This document shows positions 26,901 to 33,661 of a stretch of 36,818 nucleotides of DNA, piece by piece; positions within the stretch are counted from its first letter, which is position 1; each line of letters begins with the position of its first letter. Location of the stretch: the NCBI GenBank assembly GCA_016288775.1, contig JAEELG010000098.1:1-36818 (forward strand), written 5' to 3'. The notes beneath the pieces are model-generated. The model searched no databases. It saw only the letters and a list, made by a program, of their open reading frames with translations, and was not told the origin of the DNA. The translations under genes and the position numbers were made by a program. The stretch is from Bacteroidales bacterium. GTDB lineage: Bacteria > Bacteroidota > Bacteroidia > Bacteroidales > UBA932.

Positions 26901-27206
26901 TGCTACCGAGGCCTCCGCCGCGTCGACGAACACACCGCCCTTGGTACCAGCACCTTCAGAAAGCGTAAGCTCGATGCCTTCGGAATAATTGGTTCCACCT
27001 GCATCGGCATAGAAAACGGAAATCTTGTCTCCTTCAGCCCAGAGGGTCGACATACCGTCATTGACGGTCTTGGTTCCTGCATCGGTCGAAGCGGAAACGG
27101 TCAATGCCTTGCCGCGAACCATTTCGGTTCCGAATTCAGTCTGGCATCCTGTGAGGGCGACGATGGCTGCCATCATCAGCCCTAAGAGTACGAGAATCTT
27201 TTTCAT
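23943..27206 (-). CDS. Large multidomain fimbrillin-like surface lipoprotein
   Basis: 1087 residues with lipobox LTGC (Cys21). Residues about 30-305 look like a fimbrillin-type region (KTVNDGMSTLWAEGDKISVFY, WYAIYPSG, FVMKQLATVIEFNVVN). Two tandem modules of about 175 residues follow (about 312-487 and 490-685), sharing KGDKV, VTLSPVxWTGxxV and KKYNLTGYVYG-type segments; they resemble OB-like modules of Bacteroidetes secreted proteins. A further beta domain (about 690-820), a Big_2 immunoglobulin-like domain (about 825-915, DTSIATVSDAGVVTGVAAGVV) and a C-terminal ligand-binding-like domain (about 925-1087) complete it. Probably exposed on the cell surface; ligand unknown. It follows the 46-aa peptide gene by 3 nt. 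Confidence 0.85.
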   Translation of the reverse strand: MKKILVLLGLMMAAIVALTGCQTEFGTEMVRGKALTVSASTDAGTKTVNDGMSTLWAEGDKISVFYADAGGTNYSEGIELTLSEGAGTKGGVFVDAAEASVAPDGSHDWYAIYPSGPKSPASNSAEGGFTYLGDTRGLTQEGYNSTNVLCGTACPMYGVVKSESGNPGFVMKQLATVIEFNVVNKTGNPVKVTRVTLDETETETPIIGSFYVDFTGEKPEFTPSEDASKVKTKAQVTVNGATELAEEETAKIYLPVVPYAHDPMKPFRVAIDGEIGGKAAYQEFAIDVPANKCLFEAGKIRRVHVVLDEMTLLEGNTISDVMSGNVGDNYVVSDALVTMVYNKGFFAQDGTGTILVYMNAAPSVAKGDKVDINGVTSSYSNMVQFKQPAVSPKSSGNTVSLTPVPYTGTEVNAAAQNATQAYVSLTATLTSATAATVEGAEATLSLTAATNPAVSLTSGKKYNLTGYVYGYYNGKVYLYVDSAEEVGGTEPQPTSSTIADAHAATSGTSIAMDDLLVAEVFPQGFMVTDNKDILFVFLKEAPTVSKGDKVSVEGTVGVYKGNKQIKEDPKPTITASGTGTVTLSPVEWTGEDVASAYVDNNAKYVKLTATATSTVNATVEGAGEKVLYIANNQKASGVTIEKDKTYNLTGYVYGHGTYSGTEQVYFYAESAEEVTGDDPGPGPEPGGDETIVSWTMSELMTAKGYEKNKCYTTLELSSSVRMSTTGEPNCGAFFGTSPNNDWRLYQNKNGNLTVSVADGCSLKLVQLTFSVANNGQLYNGNDVVATGTTAIECEGSSITFTVGGTADNGQVKVTAVKVVYTGSGEFDPLPDPEPEETQTSITMAGSKNVYVGDTVELGATCNVAEATIVYQSEDTSIATVSDAGVVTGVAAGVVKVYARVTGVPGQYTDAERYCTVTVQEQPQQQEGEWHEFGISNIQEGDEFVIVGNGYALSSANGTSDNPPAVAVTVDNGKITSDVTNVIVWTLKGNTTDGFTFYPKDNSDKYLYCNTTAASKNNTNLRVGTTNNNRNVFVLKSKDNCSYLVTKDEYVERYVCVYISDSASDWRGYVEASANGTDTKFYKKAVRQ

Positions 27207-27209
27207 GGC

Positions 27210-27350
27210 CTAGAAGTCTAAAGATTCATCGTCATAAATCCAGTCCTCAGTACCGCCGCTAGTGCAGATCATGACGTCCTCGAGGACCTCCGAGACGTCT
27301 GCGGCCGGAGCCGAATAGGCTCTCTTCGCGAATTGGTTGAAATTAGTCAT
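27210..27350 (-). CDS. Small acidic-tailed peptide, 46 aa
   Basis: Start chosen at ATG 27350 (MTNFNQFAKRAYSAPAADVS); the upstream in-frame codons overlap the promoter. The N-terminal half is basic with YSAPAADV, the middle reads EDVMICTSGG, and the tail EDWIYDDESLDF is strongly acidic and aromatic. Short proteins of this shape (YxAPxxxV...C-S-x(n)-acidic) are often seen just before fimbrillin or lipoprotein genes in Bacteroidales; I know of no assigned function. It has no signal peptide. It shares a promoter with, and lies 3 nt before, the large lipoprotein gene. Confidence 0.7.
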   Translation of the reverse strand: MTNFNQFAKRAYSAPAADVSEVLEDVMICTSGGTEDWIYDDESLDF

Positions 27351-27382
27351 ATATGCGCGCAAATGATTAATCTTGTGAATTA

Positions 27383-27413
27383 CAAATTTATAAATAATAA
27401 TCTGTAGGGACAA
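27383..27413 (-). promoter_or_regulatory. Promoter of the small peptide/large lipoprotein operon
   Basis: Minus strand TTG (27413-27411), 20-nt spacer, TAAATTTG (27390-27383): a full Bacteroidetes consensus, 32 nt upstream of the ATG at 27350. Confidence 0.75.
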
Positions 27414-27424
27414 AAAAGATTACT

Positions 27425-27432
27425 TATATTTG
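27425..27432 (+). promoter_or_regulatory. -7 box of the flavoprotein gene
   Basis: TATATTTG on the plus strand, 19 nt before the ATG at 27452. No TTG at the ideal distance. Divergent to the lipoprotein promoter, whose TTG ends 12 bp away. Confidence 0.55.
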
Positions 27433-27451
27433 TGAACAGTTTTTCAACAGC

Positions 27452-28816
27452 ATGAAATACGACATTCTGGTAATAGGCGGAGGCGCCTCCGGGCTCATGG
27501 CCGCGTACTCTGCGGCGAGTACCGCAGCAGACAAAGGACGCGACCTTCGCGTCTGCGTACTGGAGAAAATGCCCCGTCCCGGCCGCAAGATAATGATCAC
27601 CGGCAAAGGACGCTGCAACTTCACCAACATGAAAGACTGGAATGCCTTCTCCGCCCACGTGCGCTCGGGCTCCAAGTTCCTGCGGTCCGCCTTCTACAGC
27701 CTCCCCCCGGAGCGCCTGGAGGCTTTTTTCAACGGCTACGGAATGGAGAGCGTGGTGGAACGCGGCGACCGCGCTTTCCCGGCGTCACACCGCTCTGCGG
27801 ACGTCGTGGACACGCTCGTACGTGCCTGCCAGGGTGTGGGAGTGATCATCGAGACTGAGGCGGAGGTGGAAGAGATCCGCCACTCCCGCGAAGACACGCT
27901 GTTCACGGTACAACTGACAGGCGGACGTAGCCACAGCGCGCCAAAGCTCATCGTCGCCACCGGAGGCCTGAGCTATCCGGGCACCGGCAGCACCGGCGAC
28001 GGCCTCCGCTGGGCCCGCGAACTGGGGCACACCGTCACTCCCCTCTTCCCGTCACTGACCGCGCTGGTGCCGAGAGGATACAAGGATGCCGAGGGACGGG
28101 GCCCCCGCCACATTCCGAGGGAGACTCCGATGACCGAATTCGGGCAGAAACTCTGCGGGATACAACTGAAAAACGTGGGCGCAAGCCTGCTGGTGCAGGA
28201 CACCGTCGCCGGCTCCGAGTTCGGCGACATCGACTTCACCGACGGCGGGCTCGAAGGCCCCCTGGGTTTCCAGCTGAGCCGCAAGGCAGTAAAATCGCTT
28301 ACCAACGGCTCCCGCGTGGCCATTACCCTCGACCTCAAACCCGGAGTCAGCCTCACGGAACTCACCACCCGCGTCAAGGAGCTGTGGGAAGAGATCGCCC
28401 ACGACCCCCGTAGCGCCCGCATCCGCGAAAAGGAACGCTGCCGCATCCTGCTAGGCAAACTGATGCCATGGGAACTCATCCCCGCATTCACCGCCGCCCA
28501 CCCCGGAATCATCACCCTTGAACGCCGGGGGCGCGCCGACACCAAAGTCTGGATCAACCTGGTCACGATAGCCAAGGCCCTGAAAGAGTGGCGGTTCGAC
28601 ATCGACGGCTACGTGGGCTGGGAACGCGCAGTCATCACCGCCGGCGGAGTCAGCCTCGACGACGTCGTACCCAAAACCATGGAGTCCCGGCTCGTCCCAG
28701 GCCTATACTTCTGCGGCGAAACACTTGATATAGACGCCGACACCGGTGGATATAACCTCCAGCTGGCGTTCTGCACCGGCAACCTTGCCGGCATCTCCGC
28801 CGCCGGGGTTTTCTAA
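27452..28816 (+). CDS. HI0933/YhiN-type FAD-dependent oxidoreductase
   Basis: 454 residues, normal for the family. FAD-binding Rossmann motif GGGASG (9-14) in YDILVIGGGASGLMAAYSA; GRKIMITGKGRCNFTN (about 48-63) is the hallmark of the HI0933 group; a C-terminal GLYFCGETLDIDADTGGYNLQ segment closes the FAD site. The physiological substrate is not established; some homologues are annotated as aminoacetone oxidases. Monocistronic by layout: divergent promoter upstream and a 4-nt convergent overlap with the hydrolase gene downstream. Confidence 0.92.
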   Translation: MKYDILVIGGGASGLMAAYSAASTAADKGRDLRVCVLEKMPRPGRKIMITGKGRCNFTNMKDWNAFSAHVRSGSKFLRSAFYSLPPERLEAFFNGYGMESVVERGDRAFPASHRSADVVDTLVRACQGVGVIIETEAEVEEIRHSREDTLFTVQLTGGRSHSAPKLIVATGGLSYPGTGSTGDGLRWARELGHTVTPLFPSLTALVPRGYKDAEGRGPRHIPRETPMTEFGQKLCGIQLKNVGASLLVQDTVAGSEFGDIDFTDGGLEGPLGFQLSRKAVKSLTNGSRVAITLDLKPGVSLTELTTRVKELWEEIAHDPRSARIREKERCRILLGKLMPWELIPAFTAAHPGIITLERRGRADTKVWINLVTIAKALKEWRFDIDGYVGWERAVITAGGVSLDDVVPKTMESRLVPGLYFCGETLDIDADTGGYNLQLAFCTGNLAGISAAGVF

Positions 28817-29736
28817 TTATTCATGAATTCAATCATCGCGGCGTTGACTTCCCGGGATTCCGGAAGGTCCGGATAAGTGACGTTGTGCACGTGCCCCACC
28901 TTCTTGTCTTCAGATTCGATATCGACGAATACTATCTCGCGGCCGAGAGCATCGCAGTCCGCTTTAAGCTTGAGTGATTCCGCGCGGATGAAGTCCTTGG
29001 TGCAGGTTGAAAGGAAGAGCGGCCCGGTGTAACTACCGATGAATGTTCTGGGAGAGAGGGATTCCAGATATTCCTTGTCTTGATAGCGAGGCCCGACAAA
29101 CCACGCCTTGAAGTCTTTGGTGTAACCCTCCGCTTCTCCGTACTGGCCGTAATCATACGCCGGGCAGTTCACCAGAACGCCCCGGGGCTTGAATACTTGC
29201 GGCCGGACTGGCATGGCCGGATTCTCAGAACCTTCCGCCATGTACAGGGCCAGATGCCCTCCGGCAGAATCGCCCGTCAGGAACATGCGATCCCTGTTGA
29301 GCCCCAGTTCCTCAGCATGAACGCCCAGGTAGTCCAGAGCAGCTGCGCAGTCTCGGAGTTCATCGGATACGTCCCGGACGCGGTCGTTCAAGCGGTATTC
29401 AACCGACACCACATCAAAGCCCGCCTTCAGGAAAACCTCTGCAAATACGCGGTTGTATTCCTTCTTGCCCGCAATATAGAAACCGCCGTGAATATCAATG
29501 ACCACGGCATCCTTGCGGTTCTCCGGATATGCATAAAAAATGTCGAGAACCTGCTCCGGCTCGGCATTCTCCACATATGGGACATCAATCCTGTTGGCAT
29601 AGTCTTCCGTTATTGTGCTCACCGGCAGGTTCTTATAGTTCGCCTGAAGGAGCAGCTTCATTACGGGAGCCGACAGCGTGCAAGCACTGCAGCATATCAG
29701 CAGCAACACAGAGACGATATATCCTAAACGCTTCAT
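28813..29736 (-). CDS. Alpha/beta hydrolase lipoprotein (HSL/carboxylesterase-like)
   Basis: 307 residues with a hydrophobic leader ending ICCSAC (candidate lipid-modified Cys19; the lipobox is imperfect, with Cys where Leu is usual). Oxyanion motif HGGF (83-86), nucleophile elbow GDSAGG (Ser157), and a C-terminal His in GHVHNV are in place, as in hormone-sensitive-lipase-type esterases. Probably a periplasmic or outer-membrane-attached esterase of unknown substrate. The ATG lies 2 nt after the stop of an orphan DUF4406 gene end, so it probably once followed that gene directly in an operon. Confidence 0.88.
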   Translation of the reverse strand: MKRLGYIVSVLLLICCSACTLSAPVMKLLLQANYKNLPVSTITEDYANRIDVPYVENAEPEQVLDIFYAYPENRKDAVVIDIHGGFYIAGKKEYNRVFAEVFLKAGFDVVSVEYRLNDRVRDVSDELRDCAAALDYLGVHAEELGLNRDRMFLTGDSAGGHLALYMAEGSENPAMPVRPQVFKPRGVLVNCPAYDYGQYGEAEGYTKDFKAWFVGPRYQDKEYLESLSPRTFIGSYTGPLFLSTCTKDFIRAESLKLKADCDALGREIVFVDIESEDKKVGHVHNVTYPDLPESREVNAAMIEFMNN

Positions 29737-29738
29737 AA

Positions 29739-29817
29739 CTAATGTATTGGTTCCAAATATTCAACGGTTTTGCCCTGGCTGAGGGAGTAGTCGATTTCGC
29801 TGCGGGTGCTCTGGCCG
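29739..29817 (-). pseudogene. Orphan 3' end of a DUF4406/deoxyribosyltransferase-like gene
   Basis: On the minus strand this encodes GQSTRSEIDYSLSQGK followed by TVEYLEPIH and a stop (TAG, 29741-29739). The same residues up to TVEYLE end the intact gene at 31032-31349, where the tail is EEAN instead. The rest of the gene is missing: the fragment starts directly at the Fic stop codon. The two base differences from the intact copy in the 66 shared bases are both synonymous. It has no start codon of its own. Confidence 0.85.
29752..29817. repeat. 66-bp direct repeat, outer copy (beyond the Fic gene)
   Basis: Identical to 31045-31110 at 64 of 66 positions, same orientation. The right boundary abuts the Fic stop codon (29818-29820) exactly. 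Confidence 0.93.
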
Positions 29818-31008
29818 TTACCTGTCTTTCAGCATCTGCAACAACATCATCCCTCTGGTGGTAAGACAGTACTTCTGGCGGGGATGGCGGGGTTTGTCAG
29901 GGTAGAGCGCCTGTACAAGGCCGGAGTTTATAGCAGGATTCAGGTAAAGGGTAACGAAGTTCTTCCTGTCTTTCAGCCCGAGGATGGCAAGAAGCTCCGT
30001 AACAGACAATTCATCCTCTTTAATGGCATCAACCAAAATCTTTTGGTTTCTTGTCGCCGAGCCCCAGCTTAGGGGGTGCTTGGGGGGTGCTTGGGGGGTA
30101 CCTGAGGCGTTATTGTCCTGAATTGTCTCTCCATTTGCAGCGCGAGCCAGATTGGGTTGGACGCCCCACTCCTGAGTGGGATGAATATGGAGGTATCTGT
30201 TCCTCAGGTCCCATTGCTCCCCGAGCAGCAGATTCCGAAAGAATCGCTCCAGATAGATAGGAGAATAGTCAACCCCCTTCACTGCGTTTCTGTAGTTCGC
30301 CCTTACGAGCGCGTTGCGAAAGTACCAGGAATGGTTGGCGAACAAATCGTTATCGATGTTGAACCCGATTGACCGCAGATACTGTATGGTAAATACCGCT
30401 GTGGTACGGGTATTACCCTCACAAAAGGCATGGATTTGCCATATTCCGGACACGAACTGCGTAATATGCGCTATCATTTCATCTTGCGAAAGCCCTCTAT
30501 AGTTGAAGGAGCGTTCCTGCTCAATGTCGTACTCCAGGGCACGGTGCAGATCCTCCCAGTTCAGATAACTGACCGAATCACCCTCCAACACCCATTCTTT
30601 CTTCGCAATGTCATAATCGCGCAGTTTCCCCGCATGATTAAACACGCCTGTAAAGATTCTGCGGTGCAGTGACACGATGCCGCCGGCACTGAAATCAAAA
30701 GTATTTGATGACAGGATCTTGGTAATATTCGCCGAAACGGTGTCTGCCTCCTTCTTCTCCTCGTCATCCGGATTCCTTTGCTTCTTGGACAGGTAGTACG
30801 ACTTGATCAGCTCACGGGCTTCATCTATAGTGATATCGCCTTCAATGTTCTTGCGGGCGGTTTGCTGGAGGTATTCAGATGTTTTCAGCCCATCCACGGC
30901 CTGAAGGCCGATGGCAATCCGCCAGGCCTCCGCTCTATCTTTTTGAGCGGGCTCACCTTGGCGGAGATACTGATCAAAATCCAAATACAACTGTTTATAA
31001 TCACTCAT
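29818..31008 (-). CDS. Fic family protein with fused VbhA-like N-terminus
   Basis: 396 residues from ATG 31008. The N-terminal ~70 residues resemble the VbhA antitoxin domain (AEAWRIAIGLQAVDGLKTSE, then GDITIDEARELI), but the inhibitory (S/T)xxxE(G/N) motif reads LQAVDG, with Glu replaced by Asp39. The Fic core contains HAFCEGNTR (His193 to Arg201); GNGRxxR is changed to GNTRTTA, so the second Arg is missing. A C-terminal winged-helix-like region (about 325-396) could bind DNA. Fic enzymes transfer AMP or similar groups to protein targets. The -7 box TACTTTTG ends 4 nt before this ATG, arguing against the in-frame Met 9 codons upstream. Flanked by 66-bp repeats. Confidence 0.88.
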   Translation of the reverse strand: MSDYKQLYLDFDQYLRQGEPAQKDRAEAWRIAIGLQAVDGLKTSEYLQQTARKNIEGDITIDEARELIKSYYLSKKQRNPDDEEKKEADTVSANITKILSSNTFDFSAGGIVSLHRRIFTGVFNHAGKLRDYDIAKKEWVLEGDSVSYLNWEDLHRALEYDIEQERSFNYRGLSQDEMIAHITQFVSGIWQIHAFCEGNTRTTAVFTIQYLRSIGFNIDNDLFANHSWYFRNALVRANYRNAVKGVDYSPIYLERFFRNLLLGEQWDLRNRYLHIHPTQEWGVQPNLARAANGETIQDNNASGTPQAPPKHPLSWGSATRNQKILVDAIKEDELSVTELLAILGLKDRKNFVTLYLNPAINSGLVQALYPDKPRHPRQKYCLTTRGMMLLQMLKDR

Positions 31009-31012
31009 AGTG

Positions 31013-31020
31013 CAAAAGTA
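31013..31020 (-). promoter_or_regulatory. -7 box of the Fic gene
   Basis: TACTTTTG on the minus strand (31020-31013), only 4 nt from the chosen ATG; implies a leaderless message. No TTG at ideal spacing. It gives the Fic gene its own promoter, separate from the upstream operon. Confidence 0.5.
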
Positions 31021-31031
31021 CGCTTTTTTCG

Positions 31032-31349
31032 TCAATTAGCCTCCTCCAAATACTCAACGGTCTTGCCCTGGCTGAGGGAGTAGTCGATTTCGCTGCGGGT
31101 GCTCTGGCCGATGTAGCCGCCCACGTTGATCACATAGATGCCGTCGGCCATGTCGATTTTGCGCTTGTGCATATCGTCCAGCATCTCCTTGGTGCCGGGC
31201 GTCCAGACTTCATCGTCGCCGCTGTGCCCGAACAGGCCCACGCTGATGACGATGTTGCCCTCCAGAGTCAGCCGCTTCTGCGCCTCCAGGAACTGCTCCT
31301 TGAAGCGCGTGCTTCCGCAGAGGGTTATTACGGGGTATTTGCCGATCAT
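31032..31349 (-). CDS. DUF4406 / nucleoside 2-deoxyribosyltransferase-like protein
   Basis: 105 residues. A phosphate-binding-like loop follows the first strand (ITLCGSTRF, about 8-16); further on come MADGIYVINVGGYIG and STRSEIDYS with a Glu in the place of the catalytic Glu of deoxyribosyltransferases. The protein is compact, about two-thirds of a classical enzyme, as in the DUF4406/YtoQ-like group. It may cleave or sense nucleotides; activity is not proven. The start overlaps the nuclease/helicase stop by 4 nt (ATGA), so it belongs to the mazG-DUF2075 operon. Its last 22 codons are duplicated downstream of the Fic gene. Confidence 0.82.
   Translation of the reverse strand: MIGKYPVITLCGSTRFKEQFLEAQKRLTLEGNIVISVGLFGHSGDDEVWTPGTKEMLDDMHKRKIDMADGIYVINVGGYIGQSTRSEIDYSLSQGKTVEYLEEAN
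31045..31110. repeat. 66-bp direct repeat, inner copy (within the intact DUF4406 gene)
   Basis: Covers codons near the 3' end of the intact gene; matched by 29752-29817 with two mismatches. The two copies start 1293 bp apart and enclose the Fic gene. Confidence 0.93.
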
Positions 31350-33214
31350 AGGGTTACAGTAGCTTTGAGATAGTCTCTTAACGCTTCGTCTTCACAATAT
31401 ACGTAGCATCCCTTTTGTCCACGGGTAAGCAACGTCTTGTAAGTATTCAGGATAAGGCGCCGTGCATCGGCATCACTTGCCGTACGGATTCCGGAGGAAT
31501 TGTCATCTCGGGAAATAGCTGTCTTGTCGGTCATGACGCGACAGGTAGATTTGTCGTAGGTGAGATCCTTCCCTATCAAGACGCCTACATAATCAAACTC
31601 CAGTCCCTGAGCAGTGTGGATACAGCCAACCTCTTCGAAGGATTTCGGGTTTATGGCCCAAATCTTATCGTTGGCAAGGTTCCACTTTGCCTGAAAGCCA
31701 CCTGGAAGCACAATATCCACATCACCACGGTGGTTTTTGACATCCCAATCGTAGCAATATCCGGCGACCATTCGCGCTTTGTTGTCAATCGCATTCTTTT
31801 CTCTCAGGGCCGCGCGCATAGTGGATGCGTCGTCAAATACGCGGAAATCGTAATTGAGTTCGGACAAGGGAACGGAGATGCGCTCCTGATTTCGTTGCAG
31901 AAGGTTGTCAATGAACTGGATATAGGCGTCGCTTCCGTTGCATCGGAATTGTGAGGTGAGCTTGGTCTCTTCCCTCATGATAATCGTGGAGCCCAGCTCC
32001 ATGCACCACCTGGTTATCTCCTGAACACTGCCGATATCTTTTGTTGTAACAGCCTGGTCTTCATCCAGCATAAAAACAGTGAGGAGGGATGCCTGGATAC
32101 ATTCCTTAACTTGATTCTCGCCATGCCAATCACCATACATTTTCTTGACAAGGCGGTGCGCTTCGTCAACAATCAGGCAGTCATACGAATTGGCCGGAAC
32201 TTGAGAGAGGCCAAATGGAGATCTGAACAGTTGGCTTATCTCGGCAATATTCTCTGCCTTGTTTTGAGAAAGGATTGACAGGAAGGCCTGGCGGGGGGCG
32301 CTGTTCTTTGTAACATATGCTGCGTTACACGTGCTGGTAATATAATGCATCAGCAGGTTGACAGCCAGCACGGACTTCCCTGTTCCAGGACCACCTTGGA
32401 TAAGAATGGTACGTTTCTTCTGATCTTTCAGACACTGAAGCATGGTGCGTACACACATGTCAAAGCAAACAGCCTGCTCATCAAGAAGATCAAATACCGG
32501 TGTCCCTCTAACCATTGTGGCGAGCGCATCCTGAAGAGACTTGGTGGGACGGATGCGGCCATTCTCTATCTGATACAGCAGGTCGCCGTGGGCTGATTTC
32601 CTGGTGACATACTTCTTTATGAAATCATTGAACTGCTGCACCTCGTCCATGATGAAGAACGGCGCCGTAGTGTACCACTCCTTATAGATATCGGCAGACA
32701 ATGCCGGCTTATACGCGGGCAGATAATTGTGAAGATATGCACAAGGAATCAGATGTATGTTCCTTTCGTTGATAGCCTGGGAATAATTATTCAAAAAGCG
32801 CGAATAGGAATATGCCTGATAGGAGGGGTGGCACACAATCCTCTTGTCATTGGCGACGAATGTGCGGACGCTGAAATGCATATCGTCATCGACCACTTCA
32901 GCCCTGCTCCACTGCTTAAGCTCCACAATGACAATGTTTTCTTTGTCCTTTGCATCCGCCCCGATAATGATGAAGTCCACGCGTTTGGATGTCTGGGGAA
33001 TGTTGTATTCAATAGCAATCTGAACATCGTCGTCGATTTCCGAATCATCGACAATATCGCGCATGAACTTCATGGAATTGTGCCAGGACTCGAATTCACG
33101 TTCCTGTCCACCGTTCAATCCTTTTTTGCGAAGCAGCTCGAGAATCTTCGTCGCAATGACGCCAGTTTTGACATCCTGAACGAAAAGATACTTGTTTGCG
33201 CTATAGACTATCAT
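31346..33214 (-). CDS. PD-(D/E)XK nuclease-DUF2075 helicase fusion
   Basis: 622 residues. The N-terminal ~110 residues carry a restriction-endonuclease-like signature: KRVDFIIIG (Asp80) and IVIVELKQW (Glu98-x-Lys100). A linker region follows, then a DUF2075/Schlafen-type SF1 helicase-like core: Walker A GGPGTGKS (about 273-280), Walker B CLIVDEAHR (about 340-348), LTSQFRCNGSDAYI, and a C-terminal GCIHTAQGLEFDYVGVLIG motif. Likely acts on DNA or RNA in the cytoplasm. It lies 3 nt after the MazG-like gene and overlaps the DUF4406 gene by 4 nt; this tight packing suggests one functional module. Confidence 0.85.
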   Translation of the reverse strand: MIVYSANKYLFVQDVKTGVIATKILELLRKKGLNGGQEREFESWHNSMKFMRDIVDDSEIDDDVQIAIEYNIPQTSKRVDFIIIGADAKDKENIVIVELKQWSRAEVVDDDMHFSVRTFVANDKRIVCHPSYQAYSYSRFLNNYSQAINERNIHLIPCAYLHNYLPAYKPALSADIYKEWYTTAPFFIMDEVQQFNDFIKKYVTRKSAHGDLLYQIENGRIRPTKSLQDALATMVRGTPVFDLLDEQAVCFDMCVRTMLQCLKDQKKRTILIQGGPGTGKSVLAVNLLMHYITSTCNAAYVTKNSAPRQAFLSILSQNKAENIAEISQLFRSPFGLSQVPANSYDCLIVDEAHRLVKKMYGDWHGENQVKECIQASLLTVFMLDEDQAVTTKDIGSVQEITRWCMELGSTIIMREETKLTSQFRCNGSDAYIQFIDNLLQRNQERISVPLSELNYDFRVFDDASTMRAALREKNAIDNKARMVAGYCYDWDVKNHRGDVDIVLPGGFQAKWNLANDKIWAINPKSFEEVGCIHTAQGLEFDYVGVLIGKDLTYDKSTCRVMTDKTAISRDDNSSGIRTASDADARRLILNTYKTLLTRGQKGCYVYCEDEALRDYLKATVTL

Positions 33215-33217
33215 GAA

Positions 33218-33547
33218 TTATAGTTCGTTATACTTTTTAGCACTACCCTTTGCCTTGTCTACTGGATACTTTGCAGCATTCTTACGAATCTTTTCCAGCA
33301 TAATATCCTTGATGTCAAGGCCGTATTTGTCCGCCATCTGGAAGGCGTAATTAAGGACATCGGCCAACTCTTCGCGAATTCTTTCCGGTTTTGCGTCCTC
33401 CGGCTTCTTCCATAAAAAAGCTTCCAATAACTCAGAAGCCTCAACGGAAAGCCCTATGGCCAGGTCCTTCCCGTTATGGAACTGGTCCCAATCACGATCC
33501 TGATTGAATCGCCGCAATTCGTCCTGAATCTGTTCTATATCAGACAT
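33218..33547 (-). CDS. MazG-like nucleotide pyrophosphohydrolase
   Basis: 109 residues, a single MazG/RS21-C6-type all-alpha domain. DWDQFHNGKDLAIGLSVEAS and ELLEAF give the first ExxE, and REELADVLNYAF gives ExxD, the Mg-binding residues. The C-terminal NAAKYPVDKAKGSAKKY motif is typical of the small dNTP-pyrophosphatase subgroup. These enzymes hydrolyse (d)NTPs to monophosphates. First gene of the operon with the nuclease/helicase; the start is 26 nt after a TATCTTTG box. Confidence 0.92.
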   Translation of the reverse strand: MSDIEQIQDELRRFNQDRDWDQFHNGKDLAIGLSVEASELLEAFLWKKPEDAKPERIREELADVLNYAFQMADKYGLDIKDIMLEKIRKNAAKYPVDKAKGSAKKYNEL

Positions 33548-33573
33548 GGTTATGTGTTTTATATGGATAACAA

Positions 33574-33581
33574 CAAAGATA
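33574..33581 (-). promoter_or_regulatory. -7 box of the mazG-DUF2075-DUF4406 operon
   Basis: TATCTTTG (33581-33574) directly follows the U-run of the predicted small RNA terminator and lies 26 nt before the MazG-like ATG. No TTG at ideal spacing. Confidence 0.5.
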
Positions 33582-33583
33582 AG

Positions 33584-33656
33584 AAAAAAGCCCCGCTTAA
33601 GCTACATAAACCGCCTTGGTGGAACCAGGGCCTTCGCTTCCGAGTAGGACTTTTTC
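33584..33656 (-). ncRNA. Candidate structured small RNA with intrinsic terminator
   Basis: Not a family I can name. On the minus strand AAAAAGUCC (33655-33647) pairs with GGGGCUUUUU (33594-33585), including one G-U pair; the stem can be extended by UAC/GUA across an asymmetric bulge. Inside, GCC-x-UGG pairs with CCAAGGC around UUCCA (about 33630-33612). The molecule ends in U6 (33589-33584). A full TTG-N19-TATATTTG promoter lies just upstream. About 70 nt long and inside the 175-bp gap between trkA and the MazG-like gene. Alternatively it is a structured attenuating leader of that operon. Confidence 0.5.
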
Positions 33657-33661
33657 TGTTA

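Noticed and set aside
29739..31110. 66-bp repeats as insertion-sequence ends or a composite transposon
   Set aside because: They are direct, not inverted, coincide with coding sequence of one gene and enclose no transposase.
33584..33656. Resemblance of the small RNA to bacterial SRP (4.5S) RNA because of a CGGAAG and a GGAAGCGAAGG string
   Set aside because: The GGAA is not placed at the tip of a long hairpin with the conserved asymmetric loop, and the overall fold is different.
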